A stretch of DNA of 64,000 nt, taken from contig NZ_JAPEMI010000001.1 in assembly GCF_026342835.1 (NCBI RefSeq), forward strand, positions 2,052,501 through 2,116,500. The letters are read 5' to 3'. Below are positions 25,694-34,405 of the stretch, one piece after another (position 1 is the stretch's first letter; each line of letters starts with the position of its first letter). Both the position numbers and the translations under genes were made by a program. The notes beneath the pieces were generated by a model that worked only from the letters and a program-made list of their open reading frames with translations, searched no databases and was not told the DNA's origin. This DNA comes from Streptomyces sp. NBC_00154. GTDB lineage: Bacteria > Actinomycetota > Actinomycetes > Streptomycetales > Streptomycetaceae.

Positions 25694-26778
25694 GGGGTGG
25701 GTACCTCCTCGGATGCCCGCTCGGCCGCTGTCCAGCCGGGGCCGAGACGAAGTGTCTCCCAGTCGGTGGCGTCGAGAGCCACCAGCCGGTCGGCGTGGGC
25801 ACGTGCCGGGGGGTCGGTGAGGTCGCCGGGAACGGTGAGGACGGCGGCGGCCATCAGGTGCCCGTGCCGGACGCGGTCCCGTACGGGCAGTTCGCGGAGG
25901 GTGGCGGAGAGGAACCCGGCGGCAAAGGCGTCACCGGCGCCGACGGGGGCGACGACGTCGACCCGGAGGGCGGGGACGGTGGTGACACTCTCAGCCCCTC
26001 CGGCGTCGGAGGAGTGGGGCCCGGGGCGGGGTCCCGAAAAGACCGTCGCCCCCTCGGCCCCCCGCTTCACGACCAGCACCCCCGGCTCCGGCAGCGCCGC
26101 ACGGATCGCCTCCGCGCCGCACAGCCCCCATGCCTCCTCCGCCTCGTCCTCACCGACGAAGACGAGGTCGGAGCGGCGGGCCAGGTCGAGGAGGACGGCC
26201 GGTGCGGCGTCGCCGTCGCGCCACAGCCCCGTCCGGTGGTTCACGTCGAAGGAGATCAGCGGGCGTCCGGGGCGGGGCGCGGTCAGGGAGTGGAGCAGGG
26301 ACAGGCAGTCCTCGGACAGCGCCGCCGTGATCCCGGACAGGTGCAGGATGCGGCCGCATAGCGCGTCCTCGGCGGGGACGTTCGCCGGGGACATCGCCGA
26401 TGCCGCGGACCCGGCCCGGTAGTACGCGACCTCGTGCGTGTCGGTCGCCCGGTCGGTCGCGGTACGGAAGTAGATGCCTGTGGGGCGTGCCGGGTCGCGC
26501 TCGACCGCCGATGTGTCGACGCCGTACCGGGAGATCGCCTCGATCAGATGGTCGCCGAACCCGTCCGCACCGACGCGGCTGACCCACTTCGCCCGGTGGC
26601 CCGACGCCGCGAGCGCGCAGGCAACATTGGACTCGGCGCCCCCGATCGCACGGCCGAAGGACGGCACGTCGGCGAGGCGGCCGGGCTGGGAGGGCAGGAA
26701 CGTCACCATGGACTCGCCGAGGCAGACGACATCGCTCGTCGTGGCGGTGTGGGCCGCCCCCGCTGCGGGTCCGGGCAC
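25690..26778 (-). CDS. PfkB-family sugar kinase, likely 2-keto-3-deoxygluconate kinase
   Basis: 362 residues from a GTG with a good ribosome site (GAGGAG). Ribokinase fold: substrate end VVCLGESMVTFLP and IGGAESNVACALAASGH, first PfkB signature region GADGFGDHLIEAISRYGVD, and catalytic GAGDAFAAGF with the base Asp. The opening GESM and the segment TGIYFR resemble 2-keto-3-deoxygluconate (KDG) kinases. Product would be KDG 6-phosphate, which a KDPG aldolase splits to pyruvate and glyceraldehyde 3-phosphate; that aldolase is not in the window. First gene of the minus-strand arm. Confidence 0.85.
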   Translation of the reverse strand: MPGPAAGAAHTATTSDVVCLGESMVTFLPSQPGRLADVPSFGRAIGGAESNVACALAASGHRAKWVSRVGADGFGDHLIEAISRYGVDTSAVERDPARPTGIYFRTATDRATDTHEVAYYRAGSAASAMSPANVPAEDALCGRILHLSGITAALSEDCLSLLHSLTAPRPGRPLISFDVNHRTGLWRDGDAAPAVLLDLARRSDLVFVGEDEAEEAWGLCGAEAIRAALPEPGVLVVKRGAEGATVFSGPRPGPHSSDAGGAESVTTVPALRVDVVAPVGAGDAFAAGFLSATLRELPVRDRVRHGHLMAAAVLTVPGDLTDPPARAHADRLVALDATDWETLRLGPGWTAAERASEEVPTP

Positions 26779-26876
26779 TCTGGGCTCCTCGATGATCAGC
26801 GTTCAGCGCCGGTTCTCACCATTGACCCGGCGTCGGCTCGGATGTTAGACAGCGTTAAGCGATATGCGCAATGACT

Positions 26877-26893
26877 GTTGCATATGTTGCAAC
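26877..26893. promoter_or_regulatory. Candidate IclR operator in the divergent promoter
   Basis: Perfect inverted repeat GTTGCA-N5-TGCAAC, with a further half site (ATATGCGCAA) just to the left at 26862-26871. It lies between the divergent kinase and dehydratase genes, 24 bases before the plus-strand start codon and about 100 bases before the minus-strand one, so one regulator could control both arms. Confidence 0.65.
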
Positions 26894-26916
26894 GATTACT
26901 TCTTGAGGAGGCTCCC

Positions 26917-28221
26917 TTGGCCGCCGACCACCCGGTCACCCAGGCTGGACTCGCCGAACTCGCCGGACTTGCCGACGAACGGGTCGACCACCGCTTCAAG
27001 GCACTCCCGCCCGATGCGGAGGGCCTGACCGTCGGCGCCCTGGCCGCCGAACGCCGCAACCTCTTCACCGGCGGCTTCACCACCCCGGTCCTCGCCCTGT
27101 CCGCCGAGTCGGTCGAGCACAACCTCGCTCTCCTGGAGACGTACGCGGAACGCCACGGCCTCGCGTTCGCCCCGCACGGCAAGACCTCCATGTCCCCGCA
27201 GCTCTTCGCCGACCAGTTGAAGCGCGGCGCGTGGGGCATCACCGCGGCCGTTCCGCACCAGGCGCGGGTCTACCGGGCGTACGGCATCCAGCGGATCTTC
27301 CTCGCCAACGAGCTCGTCGACCCGGTGGCGCTGCGCTGGCTGGCCCGCGAGTTGGCGGCCGACCCGGACTTCCGCTTCGTCTGTTACGTGGACTCGGTGC
27401 GCGGTGTCGAGCTGATGGACGAGGCCCTGCGCGCCGCGGGCGCCTCCCGCCCGGTGGATGTCGTGGTGGAGCTGGGAGCGGGCGAGGGCGCCCGCACCGG
27501 TGCGCGTACCGAGGCCGACTGCGCGGCGGTCGCCGACGCGGTGGCTTCGACGGGAACCCTGCGGCTGGTGGGCGTCGCCGGCTACGAGGGCGAGGTGCCT
27601 GACGCGTCGCCGGAGCGCGTACGGGAGTGGCTGCGCCGACTCGTCGCGCTGGCGGCGGACTTCGACAAGGCGGGCCGGTTCGCCGGTGCGGACGAGATTC
27701 TGGTCAGCGCGGGCGGCAGCGCGTGGTTCGACGCGGTGGCCGAGGTCTTCGCGGAGATTCCCGAACTCTCCGTACCGGTCGTGAAGTTGCTGCGCTCCGG
27801 TGCGTACGTCTCGCACGACGACGGTCACTACCGGCGGATCACGCCGTTCAACCGGGTGTCCGAGGAGGGGACGCTGCAGCCGGCCTTCCGGCTGTGGGCG
27901 CAGGTCGTGTCGCGTCCCTCCGCCGAGCAGGCGTTCCTCAACGCGGGGAAGCGGGACGCGGCGTACGACCTCGACCTCCCGGAGGCGCAGGTGATCCGGT
28001 CCGGGCGCGACGGCTCGGTGCGGGCGGCGACGGGGGTGACGGTCACGGGGCTGTCGGACCAGCACACGTGGATGCGGACCGAGGCGGGGGCGGAGCTCGA
28101 GGTCGGCGACTGGGTGGGGATGGGTCTTTCGCATCCGTGCACATCGTTCGACAAGTGGCAGCTGATTCCGCTGGTCGAGGCGGACGGCACGGTCACGGAC
28201 TACATCCGCACGTTCTTCTGA
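26917..28221 (+). CDS. Fold-III PLP amino-acid dehydratase (D-serine / D-glucosaminate dehydratase-like)
   Basis: 434 residues from the TTG at 26917, chosen for GAGGAG six bases upstream. Alanine-racemase-like barrel with the PLP Lys89 in APHGKTSMSPQLF, and the DSD1-type C-terminal domain ending with LSHPCTSFDKW, whose His and Cys bind the metal ion in this family. Known members include D-serine dehydratase, D-threonine aldolase and a bacterial D-glucosaminate dehydratase. The neighbours (deacylase, RidA, KDG kinase, GntP) point to D-glucosaminate, giving KDG and ammonia. A role with a simple D-amino acid is the alternative. Confidence 0.85.
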   Translation: MAADHPVTQAGLAELAGLADERVDHRFKALPPDAEGLTVGALAAERRNLFTGGFTTPVLALSAESVEHNLALLETYAERHGLAFAPHGKTSMSPQLFADQLKRGAWGITAAVPHQARVYRAYGIQRIFLANELVDPVALRWLARELAADPDFRFVCYVDSVRGVELMDEALRAAGASRPVDVVVELGAGEGARTGARTEADCAAVADAVASTGTLRLVGVAGYEGEVPDASPERVREWLRRLVALAADFDKAGRFAGADEILVSAGGSAWFDAVAEVFAEIPELSVPVVKLLRSGAYVSHDDGHYRRITPFNRVSEEGTLQPAFRLWAQVVSRPSAEQAFLNAGKRDAAYDLDLPEAQVIRSGRDGSVRAATGVTVTGLSDQHTWMRTEAGAELEVGDWVGMGLSHPCTSFDKWQLIPLVEADGTVTDYIRTFF

Positions 28222-28235
28222 TCCCTGCGGGCCGA

Positions 28236-28398
28236 CCCCCCACCCCGCCCCTTCCCGAAACCGGGGGCGCTGCCCCGGACCCCCGCTCCTCAATCGCCGG
28301 AGGGGCTTGAAAGGCCCGCCTGCACAGGCAGACGAGCAAGGGCCGATGACCGGCCTCGCCGGCGTTCGAGGTGCAGGGTCCGGGGCGGGGTGGGGGGG
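28236..28398. repeat. Long imperfect palindromic repeat of the Streptomyces intergenic type
   Basis: The outer arms are exact inverses: 28236-28250 (CCCCCCACCCCGCCC) and 28383-28397. Inside, CCCCGGACCC pairs with GGGTCCGGGG and the segment around TCAATCGCCGG (28290-28300) pairs with CCGGCGTTCGA (28360-28370). From memory, pieces such as CTCAATCGCCGG recur between genes in many Streptomyces genomes. It fills the gap between dehydratase and deacylase genes and could act as an RNA hairpin that sets their relative expression. Confidence 0.65.
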
Positions 28399-28430
28399 AA
28401 GCGACACCGTCACCGAAAGGCTGCACAACC

Positions 28431-30044
28431 ATGGACCTCGTCATCCGCAACGCCGGCGTCATCGACGGCACCGGCGCCCCCTCCTACCGGGCCGATGTCG
28501 GAATCGCCGAAGGCCGGATCGCCGAGATCCACCCCGAGGGCACCCCGGGGCCCCGCCCCACCGCCACCCGCACCCTCGATGCCACCGGCCTCGCCCTCTC
28601 CCCCGGTTTCATCGACATGCACGCCCACAGCGACCTGGCCCTTCTCCGCGATCCGGATCACAGCGCGAAGGCCGCCCAGGGCGTCACCCTCGAAGTCCTC
28701 GGCCAGGACGGCCTGTCGTACGCCCCGGTCGACGACCGCACCCTCACCGAGGTGCGGAAGGCGATCACCGGCTGGAACGGTGACGGTTCGGACGTCGACT
28801 TCGACTGGCGCACGGTCGGCGAATACCTGGACCGCCTCGACCGCAACTTCGGCGGCCAGGGCATCGCGGTCAACGCCGCGTACCTGATCCCGCAGGGCAC
28901 GGTCCGGATGTACGCGGTCGGCTGGGACGACCGCCCGGCCACCGAGGCCGAGCTGACCCGGATGAAGGAGCTCGTGGCCCAGGGCATGACGGAGGGCGCG
29001 GTCGGCATGTCGTCCGGCCTCACCTACACCCCGGGCATGTACGCCAAGGACGCCGAACTCGCCGAACTGTGCCGGGTCGTGGCGGAGCACGGCGGCTACT
29101 ACTGCCCGCACCACCGCTCGTACGGCGCGGGCGCACTCGCCGCGTACGAGGAAATGGTGCGACTCACCCTTGACGCCGGCTGCCCTCTCCATCTCGCCCA
29201 CGCCACCATGAACTTCGGCGTGAACAAGGGCAGGGCCCCCGAGCTGATCGCCCTGCTGGACCGGGCCATCGCCTCGGGCGCCGACATCTCCCTCGACACC
29301 TACCCGTACACCCCGGGCTCCACGACGCTCGTCGCGATGCTGCCGAGCTGGGCGAGCGAGGGCGGACCCGAGTCGGTCCTCACGCGCCTCGCGGACGACG
29401 GGGCGGCGGAGCGGATCCGGCACCACATGGAGGTGCTCGGTTCGGACGGCTGTCACGGGGTGCCGATCGAGTGGGACACGATCGAGATCTCCGGCGTCAG
29501 CGTGCCGGAGCTCGCCGGACATGTCGGCCGTACGGTCGCCGAGTCCGCACGGATGCGCGGCGAGGAGCCCTGGGTCACCGCCCGCCGCCTGCTCGTCGAC
29601 GACCGGCTCGGCACGACGATCCTCCAGCACGTGGGCCACGAGGAGAACGTCCGGCAGATCATGCGGCACCGCGTCCACACGGGCGGCAGCGACGGCATTC
29701 TCCAGGGCGACAAGCCGCACCCGCGGGCGTACGGCACATTCCCGCAGTATCTCGGCCGGTATGCAAGGGAGTTGGGCATCCTCTCGCTGGAGGAGTGCGT
29801 CGCCCACCTCACCTCGCGCCCGGCAGCCCGGCTGTGCCTGCCCGACCGGGGGTACGTACGCGAGGGCTACCGCGCCGACCTCGTCCTCTTCGACCCGGAG
29901 ACGGTGGCGGCGGGCTCGACGTTCGAGGAGCCGCGCACCTTGCCGGTGGGCATCCCGCACGTCCTGATCGACGGCCGGTTCGTCATCGAGGACGGCAGGC
30001 GGACTTCCGTACTGGCCGGGCGGGCGGTCCGGTCGACGCCGTAG
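28431..30044 (+). CDS. N-acyl-D-amino-acid deacylase (amidohydrolase superfamily)
   Basis: 537 residues. Begins VIRNAGVIDGTGAPSYRADVGI, the small beta domain of this superfamily. Metal ligands His64 and His66 lie in SPGFIDMHAHSDLALL; later PHHRSYG, LHLAHATMNFG and the Asp-bearing HTGGSDGIL give the remaining barrel residues. The Cys that bridges metal in D-aminoacylases may be represented by LEVLGQDG, where I see no Cys, so metal use could differ. Removes the acyl group from N-acyl-D-amino acids. In this cluster N-acetyl-D-glucosaminate is an attractive substrate. 209 bases after the dehydratase, same strand. Confidence 0.87.
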   Translation: MDLVIRNAGVIDGTGAPSYRADVGIAEGRIAEIHPEGTPGPRPTATRTLDATGLALSPGFIDMHAHSDLALLRDPDHSAKAAQGVTLEVLGQDGLSYAPVDDRTLTEVRKAITGWNGDGSDVDFDWRTVGEYLDRLDRNFGGQGIAVNAAYLIPQGTVRMYAVGWDDRPATEAELTRMKELVAQGMTEGAVGMSSGLTYTPGMYAKDAELAELCRVVAEHGGYYCPHHRSYGAGALAAYEEMVRLTLDAGCPLHLAHATMNFGVNKGRAPELIALLDRAIASGADISLDTYPYTPGSTTLVAMLPSWASEGGPESVLTRLADDGAAERIRHHMEVLGSDGCHGVPIEWDTIEISGVSVPELAGHVGRTVAESARMRGEEPWVTARRLLVDDRLGTTILQHVGHEENVRQIMRHRVHTGGSDGILQGDKPHPRAYGTFPQYLGRYARELGILSLEECVAHLTSRPAARLCLPDRGYVREGYRADLVLFDPETVAAGSTFEEPRTLPVGIPHVLIDGRFVIEDGRRTSVLAGRAVRSTP

Positions 30045-30150
30045 CCCTCCCCGTCGGCCCCGCCGTCGGCTTGCGGCTCACGATGATCCGAATCCTTCCG
30101 CCCGCTCCTCCAGCCAGAGGCGGCGGTCGCCCAAGGCGGCGACAGCCCGC

Positions 30151-32229
30151 TCAGCGGCTGACGGGCTGCTGCTCCCACGTGTCCGTGGCCGAACCGGTGC
30201 GGTGCATGCGCTGCCATCCGAGCCGGTTCCCGAGCAGCGCGGTCACCACCGACTGGACCACCACCAGGTACATCAACTGCCGGTAGACGAAGATCTGGAG
30301 CGGCAGACTCCACAGCGGCTCGAACTTCTCCCGGTCCAGCCGGAGTGCGTACACCGCGCCGAAGACCTGGACAGCGGTGAAACCGAGCCACACCAGGCCC
30401 GCCTGGCCGGCGTCCTGGAAGAGCAGACCGTACAGCGCGAAGACATCGACCAGCGGCGCGAGCAACGGAAGAACCGTCTGGAAGAGCGCGAGATAGGTCA
30501 GTCCCCGCCGGCCCAGCTTGCCCGCCGGGCCACGTTCGACCACGGCCCTACGGTGCTTCCACATCGCCTGGAGTGTCCCGTAGCACCAGCGGTAGCGCTG
30601 CTTCCACAGCTGCCGGACAGAGGACGGCGCCTCGGTCCAGGCGATGGCCGACTCCTCGTAGACCACCCGCCATCCGGCCCTGCAGAGCGCCATCGTGAGG
30701 TCCGTGTCCTCGGCCAGGGTGTCCTCGCTGACACCGCCGACGCCCATCAGCGCCTCACGCCGGAACGCCCCGATCGCACCGGGAACCGTCGGCATGCACT
30801 CCATGACGTCGAACATCCGGCGGTCGAGGTTGAACCCGATGACGTACTCGAGATGCTGCCAACGCCCCAGGATCCCGCGGCGGTTGCCGACCTTCGTATT
30901 GCCACTGACCGCGCCGACGCGCGGGTCGGCGAGCGGCTGGATCAGATTGCGGATGGCCTCCGGTTCGAAGACGGTGTCACCGTCGATCATCACGACGATG
31001 TCGAAGTGGGCCCAGGCCAGACCGGTGTTGAGGGCACTCGCCTTGCCCCCGTTGGGCTGGCGGACGACCATTACCCGGGGATCGGGGATGGATTCGGCGA
31101 TTTCGTACGTACGGTCGCTGGACCCGTCGTCCACCACGATGACCTGCACGTACTCATGGGTGGACGCGAGCAGCGAGCGTACGGTCGCTTCGATGCCCGC
31201 CTCCTCGTTGTACGCGGGAACGATCACCGAGACCGGATCGGTGAGCGGGGGCAGCCGCATCGCGCCACGGCGCCGACTCCGCTTCGTGCGCACCCGCTTC
31301 ACATGGACACGGGCCACGGTGAGCAGCAGGACGAGCCGCAGCAAGGTGAGCGCTCCGGCGACGGCCAGCAGCCAGGTCATCCCGTCGGCAAAGGCCCGGG
31401 CGCCCTGCTGCGCCAGGACGACGGCGGTGCCCCTCCACTCGGAGAGCGTGCTCACTTCGTACATCGCCGAGGGCTGACCGAGCCCCTTGCTGACGGTGGT
31501 GTACCTCAGGTCGTCGTCGGCTGCCGCCCGGAACAGCTTCCCGGTCTCCGTCACTGCCTCGGCCGAGCCGGTGAACTGCCGTACGGCGCCACGCTCCGGG
31601 CTCCGAGAGCCATCGGCGGCGACCAGCACATAACCGTCGAGGATGGCGCGCCGCCCGGCCTCCCACTGCTCGCCGCAGAGGCTCGCGGTGGTGCTCGTGT
31701 GCGGCAGGCGCAGCAGCGGGGTGCCGACGCCCGCGGTACCGGCGAGGGTGTTCTGGGTGAGGGAGAGCTCCAGGCCCGCACGGATACCGGAGACGGAGCC
31801 GAGGTCGGCGTCGGTGTAGGTGTGCGAGCCGATCTCGTGGCCCTCGTCCTTGATCCGCCGTACGAGATCGGGATGAGCGGCGGCCTCGGTGCCGGTGAGG
31901 AAGAACGTCGCCTTGGCGTGGTGCTCGCGGAGCAGGTCCAACAGGCGCGGGGTCCAGGCCGGGTCCGGGCCGCCGTCATAGGTGAGCGCGACGGTACCGG
32001 GCAGCACCTCCGATGCGCGGACGCCCCCCGTCTTGGGATCCAGGCGGACAACAGGGCCGCCCTGGAAGGGAGCCGACCCGGCGGCGGCGCAGGCGGCGGA
32101 CGGGGAGGTCGGGGCTATCTCATGACGGCCGTATCCGCTGAACACCAACGCCGTGGCGGCAGCCGCCAGTGTCAGTATCAACAGCACCCAGTGGGCGCGG
32201 GGCTCACGACGTTGAGCATGCCTGGTCAA
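30151..32229 (-). CDS. Fusion of a degenerate NodB-like domain and a family 2 glycosyltransferase
   Basis: 692 residues. One N-terminal helix (about 14-31) puts residues 32-275 outside: a NodB polysaccharide-deacetylase fold. Its motif 1 reads TYDGGPD, not T(F/Y)DDGP, and motif 2 reads HTYTD, not H(S/T)xxH, so two of three usual metal ligands are missing. After a helix near 285-310 comes an intact GT2 domain: VIVPAYNEEAG, VVDDGSSD, MIDGDT, EDTDLTM and QRYRW, followed by four or five helices. It should polymerise an N-acetylhexosamine-type sugar across the membrane, with the NodB part binding but not deacetylating. ATGA overlap with the preceding gene. Confidence 0.87.
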   Translation of the reverse strand: MTRHAQRREPRAHWVLLILTLAAAATALVFSGYGRHEIAPTSPSAACAAAGSAPFQGGPVVRLDPKTGGVRASEVLPGTVALTYDGGPDPAWTPRLLDLLREHHAKATFFLTGTEAAAHPDLVRRIKDEGHEIGSHTYTDADLGSVSGIRAGLELSLTQNTLAGTAGVGTPLLRLPHTSTTASLCGEQWEAGRRAILDGYVLVAADGSRSPERGAVRQFTGSAEAVTETGKLFRAAADDDLRYTTVSKGLGQPSAMYEVSTLSEWRGTAVVLAQQGARAFADGMTWLLAVAGALTLLRLVLLLTVARVHVKRVRTKRSRRRGAMRLPPLTDPVSVIVPAYNEEAGIEATVRSLLASTHEYVQVIVVDDGSSDRTYEIAESIPDPRVMVVRQPNGGKASALNTGLAWAHFDIVVMIDGDTVFEPEAIRNLIQPLADPRVGAVSGNTKVGNRRGILGRWQHLEYVIGFNLDRRMFDVMECMPTVPGAIGAFRREALMGVGGVSEDTLAEDTDLTMALCRAGWRVVYEESAIAWTEAPSSVRQLWKQRYRWCYGTLQAMWKHRRAVVERGPAGKLGRRGLTYLALFQTVLPLLAPLVDVFALYGLLFQDAGQAGLVWLGFTAVQVFGAVYALRLDREKFEPLWSLPLQIFVYRQLMYLVVVQSVVTALLGNRLGWQRMHRTGSATDTWEQQPVSR

Positions 32230-32705
32230 TGGTTCTTCCCCTTGCCGGTGGCGGCGGGCGCCGCCGGAGTGCCACGGCCCGGGTTGCCGTCGGCGTTGCC
32301 GGGCGCGGGGGCGGACGTCGCGCCTGTGGTCGGCGCGGGGGCAGGCGGCGCGGAGGCGGGCGCGGAGCCGGTGGCCGTGCCGGCCGGGCGGGTGGTGGGT
32401 CCGGGGCTCGCGGACGCGGCGCCGGTGCCCTTGGCGGCTCCTGCCGTGGAGACGGGCGGCTTGGGGCGGGGAGCGTCCACCGGCGAGGGCGAGTGCTCTG
32501 CCCGCACCGGCGGCTTGTCGCCCCCGTTCCCGCCCCAGGGCAGGGAGCCACCCACCGGTCCCGAGCCGGAGAGCCCGACCACAACGGTCCCGAGGAAGAG
32601 CATGCAGACGACACCGAGGAACGCAGCCGCGTACTTCATGAAGCGGCCGCGCCGCCCCGAGGCGTCGACAAAGACTGCCCTGTTCTGGTCATTCCGATGG
32701 CTCAT
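32226..32705 (-). CDS. Pro/Ala-rich single-pass membrane protein coupled to the glycosyltransferase
   Basis: 159 residues from the ATG at 32705. Cytoplasmic start (SHRNDQNRAVFVDASGRRGR), one helix (KYAAAFLGVVCMLFLGTVVVGL), then about 100 residues of low-complexity Pro, Ala, Gly and Thr outside the cell, ending GKGKNH. Such tails often span the wall or are glycosylated. Overlaps the glycosyltransferase start by ATGA, so the two are translated together and the protein may be an accessory of the polymerase. No enzyme motif. Confidence 0.65.
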   Translation of the reverse strand: MSHRNDQNRAVFVDASGRRGRFMKYAAAFLGVVCMLFLGTVVVGLSGSGPVGGSLPWGGNGGDKPPVRAEHSPSPVDAPRPKPPVSTAGAAKGTGAASASPGPTTRPAGTATGSAPASAPPAPAPTTGATSAPAPGNADGNPGRGTPAAPAATGKGKNH

Positions 32706-32786
32706 GACGGCGCATTGTACGGAGCGCGCCCCTCCGCAGAGAAGCGCGCTCCGATACCGGGACATACCTCGCGGGACGGCCTGCCG

Positions 32787-33656
32787 CTAGGGCTTGGGCA
32801 GCGCGCACCCCGCCCGGCTCAAATCGATCTGGCTACCGGTGCCGATGCACGGCACGATGCCGTAGGTCTCCTGGGCGTAGTTGATTCCCTGACGGACCGT
32901 CACGTTGCCGCTCTCGTCGACCTCGCACGGGTTGTTGTCCGTGCACTGCTGCCCGTCCTCGTTACCGGTGTTGTTGACGGCGACGACCTTGCCGGTCGCG
33001 TTGTCGATCACCGGGGAGCCGGAGGTGCCGCCGATGGTCCGGCAGGCGGAGGTGTAGCGGACCGAGTCCTTCCAGGTCCACTCGCCCTCCTTGAGGCGGT
33101 AGACGAAGCCGTCGACATTGCAGCTGTACGTGCGCTTCCAGTAGCCGGAGACGACCGTGATCGCGGTGCCCTGGACCGGGTGCGCGGCGTTGAGCTCCAG
33201 CGCCTTGATCCCGTAGGTGCTCTCGATCTGGGCGTAGGTGCGCGTGAGTTGGTACAGCGAGATGTCGGTGTCGGTCATCGTCCCGTACGCAATCTTGCTG
33301 GCGCGCAGGGTGCCGACGCCGCTGCCCGCGGAGTTCAGCAGGGTGAAGCTGCGGGTGGACGACCGGTTGAAGACGACCTCACCCGGGCCCGGGAAGCCGG
33401 TCTCCATGCAGTGCCCGTTGGAGAGCACGAGAGCCGGGTCGGACGGCAGCGAAGCGGCGGTCCGGACGACGGAGCCGGAACAGTTGCTGAGCGCGACGGT
33501 CCCGGCGAAGTTGACGGCCTTGGCCTTGACGGCCCGCGGTGCGGCGGCCTTGGCCGTGGGCGCGGCCGCGTCGTGGCTCGTGGCCGCGACAGCGGGGGCC
33601 GCTCCGGCTCCGAGGAGCAGAACGGCGAAGAGTGCGCCGACGAGAGGCATTTTCAT
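32787..33656 (-). CDS. Secreted trypsin-like serine protease
   Basis: 289 residues from the ATG at 33656 with GAGGGGAC upstream. Signal peptide about 1-24 (PLVGALFAVLLLGAGAAPAVAA), a short propeptide, then an S1-type fold: His82 in NGHC, the Asp near 130 in TMTDTDISLY, and Ser214 in TIGGTSGSPV. Cys residues are placed for disulfides (SNCSG and NGHC). The catalytic triad is complete, so active extracellular proteolysis is expected. Own promoter region upstream with a short palindrome. Confidence 0.87.
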   Translation of the reverse strand: MKMPLVGALFAVLLLGAGAAPAVAATSHDAAAPTAKAAAPRAVKAKAVNFAGTVALSNCSGSVVRTAASLPSDPALVLSNGHCMETGFPGPGEVVFNRSSTRSFTLLNSAGSGVGTLRASKIAYGTMTDTDISLYQLTRTYAQIESTYGIKALELNAAHPVQGTAITVVSGYWKRTYSCNVDGFVYRLKEGEWTWKDSVRYTSACRTIGGTSGSPVIDNATGKVVAVNNTGNEDGQQCTDNNPCEVDESGNVTVRQGINYAQETYGIVPCIGTGSQIDLSRAGCALPKP

Positions 33657-33684
33657 GTGGGGGTCCCCTCTGTGACCTCTATGA

Positions 33685-33701
33685 CCGAAGGGTTCCTTCG
33701 G
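33685..33701 (-). promoter_or_regulatory. Short palindrome upstream of the secreted protease
   Basis: CCGAAGG-N3-CCTTCGG, 29 bases before the protease start codon. It could be an operator or a leader hairpin. I see no terminator-like extension. Confidence 0.35.
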
Positions 33702-33935
33702 CTTTGTCATGCGCATTGTTAGGGGCGCGCCCGTGCGGAGCAAGAGCCTGTTTTCGGCCTGAGGGCTGTCCCGACATTCCTGGTGGATCACCGCGCGGCG
33801 TCGGATGCGGTGCATCGTAGGGCGGAGGGACGTCCGCATACGGGATGTATTCGGGCGTTCCGACCACGCGGCGAGGCACCGCAGCTGTCGTCGCGCGCCC
33901 GCCAGGGATCACGGGACAGCCCTTAGGCTCGTCGC

Positions 33936-34301
33936 ATGGTGCAGAGCGCGGCTGAAGATGTCGACGGATACCTGGCCGAGATCCCGCAGGAGCGCCAGGA
34001 GGCCCTGGGCAGACTGCGGCAGATGTGCCGTCAGGAACTCGAAGGATTCGTCGAGGTGATGGCGTACGGGATGCCCGCCTACGAGCGCAACGGCGTCAGC
34101 GAGGTCGCCTTCGCCAGCCAGAAGAACTACATCTCCTTCTACTTGCTGCGCACCGACGTCCGCGAGGCCTTCGAGGAGCGGCTGGCCGGATACGACATGG
34201 CCAAGGCGTGCCTGCGCTTCCGCAAGCCGGAGAACATCGACTTCGACCTGGTGCGCGATCTGTTGCGAGCCACGGCGGCCGGTCCGGGCACGGTCTGCTG
34301 A
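33936..34301 (+). CDS. DUF1801 (YdhG-like) protein
   Basis: 121 residues. Matches the DUF1801 pattern: VDGYLAEIPQERQEALGRLRQMCRQ, then EVMAYGMPAYERNG and ISFYLLRTDVREAF, ending with KACLRFRKPENIDFDLVRDLL. The fold is that of frataxin/Intra-Diol-like CyaY-related sheets in some members, but no function is established. Stand-alone; 105 bases before the N-acetyltransferase gene. Confidence 0.8.
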   Translation: MVQSAAEDVDGYLAEIPQERQEALGRLRQMCRQELEGFVEVMAYGMPAYERNGVSEVAFASQKNYISFYLLRTDVREAFEERLAGYDMAKACLRFRKPENIDFDLVRDLLRATAAGPGTVC

Positions 34302-34405
34302 GGAAGCCCCCGGGCCCCGGCGAGCGTCCGTGGAAGCCGCTCGCACCAGCCGGATCACCTCATGGCCGGAGGCACCCCGCCGCCCCGATTGCGTACGGTC
34401 GATTC

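Noticed and set aside
30151..33656. Cellulose or polysaccharide synthesis operon including the secreted protease
   Set aside because: The protease has its own leader and ribosome site 80 bases away and nothing links it to the glycosyltransferase pair.
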